Source: JBFKOL01 sp041628815
GTDB lineage: Bacteria > Bacteroidota > Bacteroidia > Chitinophagales > Saprospiraceae
DNA length: 10,973 bases
Reading direction: 5' to 3'
Assembly (NCBI GenBank): GCA_041628815.1
Contig: JBFKOL010000120.1
Coordinates: 1-10,973 of the forward strand
Below, one piece after another: positions 5,281 through 10,973 of this stretch (position 1 is the first letter of the stretch; every line of letters starts with the position of its first letter). The position numbers and the translations under genes are program-made. The notes under the pieces were generated by a model, which saw only the letters and a list, made by a program, of their open reading frames with translations, was not told the DNA's origin and made no database searches.

Positions 5281-6663
5281 TCAGCGGATATCCCTTATGG
5301 TAAACCTTTCTCCCTCGAAGGATATAATATATAGATGGCTATTCATCATATAGTCAATATGGTCATCATCTTTTTCCCTTGTAAAGCGCTCAATGTATAC
5401 ACTCATTTGCGCAAGGTCCACCAATTCATTCTCCAGGTAGTAATGAAAATACTTGCCATACTTGTCCAATCCGTAAAAGATGAAGTTCATTACGTCAAAT
5501 CCAAAATAAGAGTCTTCGGTTGGCAGCCAGCCGAAATCATCAAAGTACGATTGACGGAATCGCTGTATTTCCGGATTTCTCAAATCTGCAAACCGATATT
5601 CACATATGCGTATGTTCAGATTCTTAAGAATATTAATGTCGATGCGATCTGAATTTAAGACCAGCGGCATGGTATAGATAAATACTTCTCTTTCAGCTTT
5701 TTCCGCATATAATTTACGCAGGCATGAATAGACGAAATCTTCATCCCTTGAAGAAAAATGCGGAAGAAAAAAGGCTTTCACCTGCTGTTCAAAGGCTCTG
5801 TCAAAAACCAATGAGTCCGCAACCATAAGGGAATCCTTGTCGATCAGCATTGTGGTGAACGCTTCTGTAACCGGCAGTGGGCTTCTCTCCTGGTTGATTT
5901 CCTGAACCGCCCGTATCTTGCCGGCATCCTCTCCATTTTTACGGCCCAGGATGCGAACTTCTCTCCTGTTGAAGTTATCGTTAATATGAGCGATTATTTT
6001 GGCATAATACTCGGTAATATTGGGGCGTAACTGCAAGAAATAAACGTTATCCCTGGTAATACGTGTAGAAGCTCTCCAAGGTGATATGATGGGAATGCGG
6101 TTCTCCTTGGCAAAAGTTGCGGCACGAGAGATAAGATCGGTTTCATACGGGCCCACAATCAAATCTGGCCTATGGAGGGTCATCCTAGAAAGCACTTTAT
6201 CGAAATCAGCGTCAGATCGATTGGTATCGTATGTAGTGATATTGATTTGGGCAGGCCCACCCCTTCTATTTTTAATGGCCTGCTTCATGCCAGCATAGAA
6301 ATGGGCAAACTTCTGTTTATTGGCATCCAAATCGGCGTTGTCGTAAAACCCTGTTGTCCTGAACGGAATCAAAAGCGCGATTTCATAGACATCCTGTTTT
6401 TCACTGGGTAGACGTTCCACCGGTGCCATGTCAGAAGTAATCGGAGGATCAGATACAAGGGTCCATCTGATTGTATCGACACGAAAGCCAGGCATGGGTT
6501 TTTCCACGTCAGGTGCTTCCTTGTCGGGAGTCAATATCTCGGGACTTTTCGTCCTTGTAGCTACAGAACTCGTGCTGCAGGCTACGAGCGCTACGAGGAT
6601 CGTCAAGCCGAGTAAAAGCTTACTCCCATTCGATTGTGGCAGGAGGTTTGGTACTGACGTCAT
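5281..6663 (-). CDS. Lipoprotein with type-1 periplasmic-binding-protein fold (LIV-BP/LppC-like)
   Basis: A 460-residue protein. The signal ends in a clean lipobox L26-V-A-C29, so it is a lipoprotein. A Pro/Glu/Lys-rich linker covers about 30-90. From about 92 (Y-E-I-A-L-L-I-P-F) to 460 the pattern is that of a class 1 periplasmic-binding fold: E-I-A-L-L-I-P-F, a Y-A-G-M-K-Q-A-I helix, P-D-L-I-V-G-P-Y (166-173), and I-P-I-I-S-P-W (190-196). The family includes LivJ/branched amino acid-binding proteins and LppC/LpoA. No ABC permease is adjacent, so a structural or sensing role is as likely as transport. I recall that Bacteroidota often have such a protein, sometimes with LysM repeats, next to guaA. 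No LysM is seen here. The ATG at 6663 lies inside the last codons of guaA (44-base overlap). No later in-frame ATG precedes the signal core, and the overlap suggests translational coupling. Confidence 0.82.
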   Translation of the reverse strand: MTSVPNLLPQSNGSKLLLGLTILVALVACSTSSVATRTKSPEILTPDKEAPDVEKPMPGFRVDTIRWTLVSDPPITSDMAPVERLPSEKQDVYEIALLIPFRTTGFYDNADLDANKQKFAHFYAGMKQAIKNRRGGPAQINITTYDTNRSDADFDKVLSRMTLHRPDLIVGPYETDLISRAATFAKENRIPIISPWRASTRITRDNVYFLQLRPNITEYYAKIIAHINDNFNRREVRILGRKNGEDAGKIRAVQEINQERSPLPVTEAFTTMLIDKDSLMVADSLVFDRAFEQQVKAFFLPHFSSRDEDFVYSCLRKLYAEKAEREVFIYTMPLVLNSDRIDINILKNLNIRICEYRFADLRNPEIQRFRQSYFDDFGWLPTEDSYFGFDVMNFIFYGLDKYGKYFHYYLENELVDLAQMSVYIERFTREKDDDHIDYMMNSHLYIISFEGERFTIRDIR

Positions 6664-8161
6664 AGACGACTCTGTTAATTCCTTTGACCGAATTTATGAT
6701 TTCATTAGAGATATCCGCAAGTAGATCGTATGGCAATTTAGTCCATTCTGCCGTCATGCCATCTTTAGAGTTGACCGCACGAAGTGCAATCGTATATTCG
6801 TAAGTTCGCTCATCCCCCATGACGCCAACAGAACGCACAGGTAAAAGAATGGCTCCTGCTTGCCAAATTTTATCGTACCATCCTGATTTTTTCAACAGTT
6901 CTATATAGATAGCATCGGCTTCCTGGCATAACGCTACTTTTTGGCGATTTATTTCTCCGAGCACCCTAATAGCAAGGCCTGGACCCGGAAATGGGTGCCT
7001 GTGTACAAACTCATTGGGCAAACCCAATTCTTCGCCGACCCTTCTTACTTCATCTTTGAAAAGCATTCTCAGGGGTTCGAGTAACTCGAGGTGTAGGTAA
7101 TCCGGTAGACCGCCTACATTGTGATGAGACTTGATGGTGGCGGAAGGGCCATTTACGCTTACGGATTCAATGACATCAGGGTATATGGTGCCCTGGGCAA
7201 GCCATTTAATCGCAGGCAACCTTTCGGCCTCACGAAGGAATACGTCAATGAATGTCCTGCCGATCACCTTCCTCTTTTCTTCGGGATCACCGATACCTTC
7301 AAGGTTGTCCAAAAATTCGTCTCCGGCATCTATTCCAATAACATTCAACCCTAGTCGTTGGTAATTATCCAGGACCTCTTGAAATTCATTTTTTCGCAGA
7401 ACACCGTTATTGATAAAAAATGAAGTGAGCTTTGGCCCAATGGCCTTATGAATCAAGGTTGCAGCAACCGTTGAATCAACTCCGCCCGATATACCAAGAA
7501 GGACTTCGTCATCACCTACCTGTTCTTTTATGTCCTTGATGGTCAGATCGATAAAAGACTGCGGGCTCCAGTTTCGCGTGCATCCAGCAATGGTAAAAAG
7601 AAAATTACTTAGCACTTCCTTTCCCTGAATACTGTGTGTCACCTCCGGATGAAACTGTATACCATAGATTGGATAAGGTCCGGATGAGGTGGCGAACGCA
7701 GCTATTGGAATGCTGCTGGTATGCGCGATAATTCTGAAATCAGTTGGCACATCGAGAATGGTATCGGCGTGGGACATCCATACCTGGCATCCGTCTTCTA
7801 TATCATTCCAGAGTTCATCATCTTTTGTGATATGCAATCTTGCCTTGCCATATTCGCGCTTTTCGGAAGGCGCTACGTGACCTCCATAATGCCGTGCAAT
7901 GTATTGAGCGCCATAGCAAATGCCGAGGATGGGCGCTCTTCGACGCAGGTCATCAATATCTACCTCGAGACGATTGTCCTGATTGACGGAAAAAGGACTT
8001 CCGCTGAGTATGATGGCCTCTACACCGGAATCGGTATCGAGATCGTGGTTGTATGGATATATTTCACAGTAAACCCCGAGTTCCCTTACGCGCCTGGCGA
8101 TGAGTTGCGTATACTGGGATCCGAAATCGAGGATGATAACTTTCTGACCCGTCGAAATCAT
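6620..8161 (-). CDS. guaA: GMP synthase (glutamine-hydrolysing)
   Basis: Converts XMP, glutamine and ATP to GMP, the last step of guanine nucleotide synthesis, in the cytosol. The 513-residue length is normal (E. coli 525). The N-terminal class I glutamine amidotransferase domain has the G-I-C82-Y-G nucleophile elbow and His171/Glu173 in F-H-P-E-V. The ATP-pyrophosphatase domain carries the P-loop S-G-G-V-D-S (225-230). The C-terminal dimerisation domain contains H-P-F-P-G-P-G-L-A-I-R and ends in the family-typical S-T-K-P-P-A-T-I-E-W-E. ATG at 8161 is 4 bases after the nusB stop, indicating one operon. Its 3' end overlaps the start of the following lipoprotein gene. All key residues are present, so the enzyme should be active. 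Confidence 0.98.
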   Translation of the reverse strand: MISTGQKVIILDFGSQYTQLIARRVRELGVYCEIYPYNHDLDTDSGVEAIILSGSPFSVNQDNRLEVDIDDLRRRAPILGICYGAQYIARHYGGHVAPSEKREYGKARLHITKDDELWNDIEDGCQVWMSHADTILDVPTDFRIIAHTSSIPIAAFATSSGPYPIYGIQFHPEVTHSIQGKEVLSNFLFTIAGCTRNWSPQSFIDLTIKDIKEQVGDDEVLLGISGGVDSTVAATLIHKAIGPKLTSFFINNGVLRKNEFQEVLDNYQRLGLNVIGIDAGDEFLDNLEGIGDPEEKRKVIGRTFIDVFLREAERLPAIKWLAQGTIYPDVIESVSVNGPSATIKSHHNVGGLPDYLHLELLEPLRMLFKDEVRRVGEELGLPNEFVHRHPFPGPGLAIRVLGEINRQKVALCQEADAIYIELLKKSGWYDKIWQAGAILLPVRSVGVMGDERTYEYTIALRAVNSKDGMTAEWTKLPYDLLADISNEIINSVKGINRVVYDVSTKPPATIEWE

Positions 8162-8165
8162 ATGA

Positions 8166-9101
8166 CTATTCTTGCAATCCTCTTCCCTCTTTCTGTATCA
8201 GGCCTTCGGCGACAAAATCTTTCATTATGCGGTCAAGGATGCCATTAATAAAATCTTTGCTTTTGGCTGTGCTATAATTTTTGGCGATATCCACATATTC
8301 GTTGATCGTCACCTTGGTAGGAATGGAGCTGAAGTTCAACAATTCGCAAATGGCCATCTTTAAAAGAATCATATCAATAATGGCCAATCGCTCCGAATCC
8401 CAGTTTTTTAAGGTTGGCCTGATGTATTCCAATAATGCATCATCAGAGTTCAACGTCTGTTCGAATAGCTGAAAACCAAATTCATTGACCGTCTCGTCAC
8501 TAGGATAGTATGCCATATAGAACTCATCCTCTTTAGAGGGAAGACTCTTCAATGCTTTTTTCATCGCACCAACGACTACGCTCTTGTCATCATACCACGT
8601 ACCGTACTGTTCTTCCATGATGTCGTTGAACAGTTCGTTCTGCCTGCAAAATCGAAACAACTCAAGCAACATGTTCAGGTGATCCTCATTATTGCATTCT
8701 TTGACTAGGTAAGCCTCGTATTCTGGTGTCTTCGTGAATTCGTAATAGATAGAATCGTGGTAGTCTTCAGGATGCCTCTTAGGAAAGTTCAGGTCTCTGA
8801 AACGCTTTTGCAGGGACTTGTTCTGGGTGAGGTTCTTAATGAGCGAATTGTTGTAAAGTTTATCCTTGAAGATTTTATCTATATCCGAAGGCAAATGCTT
8901 TGCTCGTCTCTTTTTCAGGTCCTTGGAAGAAACCTTGGTGACTTCTATTAGGGTGTATAAATTCAGAAGAAACAAGCTGAAGGTGTCCTCAATCGATGAC
9001 CAGTAACGTTTTCTCGCCTCTGAAATCTCTAACTGCTTATCCCTATTCACAGAGAAGAGCAATAGCATGGCTTTTATGCGTACGCTTCTTCTACTTAGCA
9101 T
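8166..9101 (-). CDS. nusB: Transcription antitermination factor NusB (long Bacteroidota form)
   Basis: NusB binds boxA RNA with NusE (S10) during rRNA transcription. This protein has 311 residues against about 139 in E. coli. The N-terminus M-L-S-R-R-S-V-R-I-K-A-M matches the usual opening of Bacteroidota NusB. The conserved C-terminal core starts near 233 (N-W-D-S-E-R-L-A-I-I-D) and includes I-C-E-L-L, I-P-T-K-V-T-I-N-E-Y-V, and F-I-N-G-I-L-D (to about 290). The roughly 200 residues between are a lineage-typical Lys/Glu/Leu-rich helical insertion. Start ATG at 9101 is supported by the N-terminal motif and by a promoter box 27 bases upstream. It heads the nusB-guaA-lipoprotein-trmH run. Confidence 0.95.
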   Translation of the reverse strand: MLSRRSVRIKAMLLLFSVNRDKQLEISEARKRYWSSIEDTFSLFLLNLYTLIEVTKVSSKDLKKRRAKHLPSDIDKIFKDKLYNNSLIKNLTQNKSLQKRFRDLNFPKRHPEDYHDSIYYEFTKTPEYEAYLVKECNNEDHLNMLLELFRFCRQNELFNDIMEEQYGTWYDDKSVVVGAMKKALKSLPSKEDEFYMAYYPSDETVNEFGFQLFEQTLNSDDALLEYIRPTLKNWDSERLAIIDMILLKMAICELLNFSSIPTKVTINEYVDIAKNYSTAKSKDFINGILDRIMKDFVAEGLIQKEGRGLQE

Positions 9102-9127
9102 TTATATATTTAAAAAATCTATATGAG

Positions 9128-9135
9128 CAAATGTA
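9128..9135 (-). promoter_or_regulatory. Bacteroidota -7 box (TACATTTG) for nusB
   Basis: On the minus strand 9135-9128 reads TACATTTG, an exact TAnnTTTG match 26 bases before the nusB ATG. It sits in a 51-base AT-rich gap after the membrane-protein gene. A TTTG lies upstream but at a short spacing (13 bases), so the -33 element is weak. The box argues that nusB-guaA has its own start point, with possible read-through from upstream. Confidence 0.5.
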
Positions 9136-9152
9136 TAAAATAAAAGAACAAA

Positions 9153-10640
9153 TCATTGTTCTAAATATTGTGCTTTTACCTCGGCATATGGAGGCAATCG
9201 CTTATAGTGCCATTTGTCGAGGATTTTGCCATTGTTCATCAACACAATACCTGGGTTAGACCTTATGATGGTCTTAAGCAATATATCATCGGCCACGGCA
9301 TAACGGATGTCCAGTCCTGTATCTACTGCAAAGTCCTGGATCTGGTTTTGATCAGCTCCCCCTATGGCCATCACCACATCGAGGCCATCAGCCTGGGCTG
9401 CATCGACGAAAGGTTTGATTACCTCCAGGTACCGTTTCAAATAAAAGTCCTTCCAAAGGAAATTGATGGTTTCCTCAGTCCTTTCTTCAATGGATAGAAT
9501 GTTTCTTTCTACCCGGAAGCCAGGTGCCTGGGTGATCCTTATGGTATCTGCCCTGTATAGGGTGTCCTTTACCACGCGTGACCCAGGCACACCATCACCA
9601 TAAAGCTTATGGGCGATCAGAAAAACTACAGGTTTATCATTGGCAAGGACCCAGTCATTTACTGTATTTCCTTCATAATCCATCAACTCAAACTCAGAAA
9701 TCTTCGTTATCGGGATGGAGGGCTCTGTAAACTCTGTCTCTATTTCCCAACTTGCTTGGGGATACTCCTGGTAGACCTTCAGGTAATCAGCCATAGATAA
9801 GCGAACTTCCTCTCCTGAAGTCTTGTTTGTCAAAATGTATTCGGAAATAGTGACGTCGGCCATGGCAGCCTCTTCAGCCTGTTTCTTCGCTGCGAGGTCC
9901 ACTCCTTTCTTGAACGGCCTGAAATCTTTATGAGGCAAGTCCCACATGTAGTTACTCATGCAATAGACAACCAACCCTAAAGTAAGAACGGACAAAAACA
10001 AATTGCGCGCCGTCCTGTTCCAGAGTTCGTGCAAGTCCTTCATCCTCCAAATGAAATAAATAGCCGGTATCAACAGGAATACGTCTTTATAGAAAGAAAC
10101 TTTTGGTTTCAGCTTGATAAAGTCGCCAAAACACCCGCAGTCCGTCACTTTCATATTGGATTCCTTATAAGATGTCCAGCCAGAAAATTCAAAAAAGTTG
10201 ACGTCACCAGGTACGTACCCGGTAAGAAAAGTAAAACCAGTTAGGAATGTGAAAAAGCCTACGAGGAGGAGGAATGCCCAGGTGGTAAATTTTGGTTTAT
10301 GACCCAGTAGGAGCATGACACCCAGAACAATTTCGAAAACGATCATAAAAACGGAGAAAGCGATGGCGTAGTCAGATAGGAAGGGAAACATGGGACTGAT
10401 AAAACTGAACCAGGTCCCTTGAAAAGTTGCTTCAAATTCTGCAAAATACTGTTCCATTTTATAAGCCGTACCTAAGGGATCGACAGCCTTGACCCATCCG
10501 GAAAATACAAACAACGCCCCTACGAAGCATTGTAAGTAGGTCATGACAATATTCTTGTGTCTTTTAAAGACAAATATGACCAGCAAAGTCAGCGCTATGG
10601 CCGCCAGGCCGACATAAATGAGCAATGTCGTCAGTGTCAT
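9153..10640 (-). CDS. BT_3928-family DoxX/MauE-like membrane protein with thioredoxin-like C-terminus
   Basis: A 495-residue inner-membrane protein found widely in Bacteroidota and, from memory, annotated as BT_3928 family. Hydrophobic segments lie near 4-25, 32-50, 88-113, 120-142, 186-199 and 213-230. The family block S-G-W-V-K-A-V-D-P-L-G-T (47-58) is followed by K-M-E-Q-Y-F. A D-C-G-C-F-G-D motif (167-173) lies between membrane segments, as in MauE/DoxX-like redox partners. From about 236 the protein is soluble. Its last part (about 440-485: V-A-D-D-I-L-L, then S-N-P-G-I-V-L-M-N-N-G) resembles a thioredoxin-like fold without a CxxC pair. The ATG at 10640 overlaps the TGA of the upstream DUF1599 gene (ATGA), so the two are translationally coupled. 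An envelope electron-transfer or disulfide role is inferred. The substrate is unknown. Confidence 0.88.
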   Translation of the reverse strand: MTLTTLLIYVGLAAIALTLLVIFVFKRHKNIVMTYLQCFVGALFVFSGWVKAVDPLGTAYKMEQYFAEFEATFQGTWFSFISPMFPFLSDYAIAFSVFMIVFEIVLGVMLLLGHKPKFTTWAFLLLVGFFTFLTGFTFLTGYVPGDVNFFEFSGWTSYKESNMKVTDCGCFGDFIKLKPKVSFYKDVFLLIPAIYFIWRMKDLHELWNRTARNLFLSVLTLGLVVYCMSNYMWDLPHKDFRPFKKGVDLAAKKQAEEAAMADVTISEYILTNKTSGEEVRLSMADYLKVYQEYPQASWEIETEFTEPSIPITKISEFELMDYEGNTVNDWVLANDKPVVFLIAHKLYGDGVPGSRVVKDTLYRADTIRITQAPGFRVERNILSIEERTEETINFLWKDFYLKRYLEVIKPFVDAAQADGLDVVMAIGGADQNQIQDFAVDTGLDIRYAVADDILLKTIIRSNPGIVLMNNGKILDKWHYKRLPPYAEVKAQYLEQ

Positions 10641-10973
10641 TTTTGTTCTTCTAACTTGATCAGCGCAAATACGCTGTAATTAATAATATCGAGAAAGTTC
10701 GCATCCACTCCTTCAGAAACCAGGGTAACGCCTTTATTTTCTTCGATGCTCTTGATGCGATGAATTTTCATGAGAATGATATCGACAATGCTCGACAATC
10801 GCATCAATCGCCAAACTTCCCCGTAATCGTGATTTTTATTTTCCAACAACTTTCTGGCAATTTTTACCTGGGCCTTGTAATGTTCTTTTAAAGATGTAAG
10901 ATCACCTGCCATTTCACCGACCCCGTGTTCCAGTTGAATAAGTGCCATTACAGAATAATTGATCAGGCCGTAG
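10637..10973 (-). CDS. DUF1599 protein, C-terminal half (partial, 5' end outside window)
   Basis: The frame is open to the window edge, giving 111 residues plus one base. The Met at 10948 is internal, because residues Y-G-L-I-N-Y-S-V precede it in frame. DUF1599 proteins of Bacteroidota have two similar halves. The visible part shows this duplication: I-N-Y-S-V-M-A-L-I-Q-L-E at the left end of the fragment and I-N-Y-S-V-F-A-L-I-K-L-E at the C-terminus. The second repeat contains N-H-D-Y-G-E-V-W-R-L-M-R, S-S-I-V-D-I-I-L-M-K, and R-I-K-S-I-E-E. I recall this domain also being named a nucleotide-modification-associated domain. The biochemical activity is not established. It overlaps the BT_3928-family gene by four bases (ATGA), a pairing conserved in the phylum as far as I recall. 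Confidence 0.87.
   Translation of the reverse strand, partial: YGLINYSVMALIQLEHGVGEMAGDLTSLKEHYKAQVKIARKLLENKNHDYGEVWRLMRLSSIVDIILMKIHRIKSIEENKGVTLVSEGVDANFLDIINYSVFALIKLEEQK

Noticed and set aside
5281..6663. An ABC amino-acid uptake system
   Set aside because: Only a binding-protein-like lipoprotein is present; neither permease nor ATPase genes are adjacent, so transport is not claimed.
7121..8248. Plus-strand frames opposite guaA and nusB (longest 7721-8248)
   Set aside because: They lie antisense to well-supported conserved genes, show no recognisable protein features and have no promoter.
10637..10948. DUF1599 gene as a complete 103-residue protein starting at 10948
   Set aside because: The frame continues upstream to the window edge with a conserved repeat (INYSV), so the Met is internal and the gene is truncated by the window.

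Overview
The window looks like chromosomal DNA of a Bacteroidota bacterium, probably from a Saprospiria- or Cytophagia-like lineage. The evidence is an unusually long NusB, a BT_3928-type DoxX/thioredoxin-like membrane protein coupled to a DUF1599 protein, a periplasmic-binding-protein-like lipoprotein directly after guaA, several lipoproteins, starts without Shine-Dalgarno sequences, and TAnnTTTG promoter boxes. The finer lineage is inference. Coding density is high and almost everything is on the minus strand. The exception is one short plus-strand cassette.

Layout from left to right. (1) 1-747, minus: an OmpA/MotB-type peptidoglycan-anchoring lipoprotein, cut by the window edge close to its C-terminus. 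(2) 841-2524, minus: a two-gene unit made of an exported protein of unknown function followed 4 bases later by a YghZ/GpmA-type aldo/keto reductase, with a good TAACTTTG promoter in front. (3) 2525-2908: a 384-base intergenic stretch holding that promoter, a GC-rich block that reads as an open frame on both strands, a doubtful short ORF, and a perfect TATATTTG promoter facing right. (4) 2909-4599, plus: an island of two small, paralogous, secreted cysteine-rich peptides followed 9 bases later by a 401-residue lipoprotein that looks like a DUF4221-like beta-propeller. This is the least explained part of the window and the best candidate for an undescribed system. (5) 4624-9101, minus: nusB, guaA, a type-1 periplasmic-binding-protein-like lipoprotein, then a TrmH-type tRNA methyltransferase, tightly packed behind a TACATTTG promoter. 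(6) 9153-10973, minus: a DUF1599 protein (only its C-terminal half is in the window) overlapping by ATGA a BT_3928-family membrane protein.

The right half is housekeeping: transcription antitermination and rRNA synthesis (NusB), the last step of GMP synthesis (GuaA), tRNA 2'-O-methylation (TrmH), and a conserved Bacteroidota membrane/redox-like pair. The left half is envelope-related and accessory. The plus-strand peptide/lipoprotein cassette is flanked by convergent and divergent gene ends and appears to be a self-contained insertion between two minus-strand blocks. I saw no RNA gene, CRISPR array, insertion sequence or tRNA.
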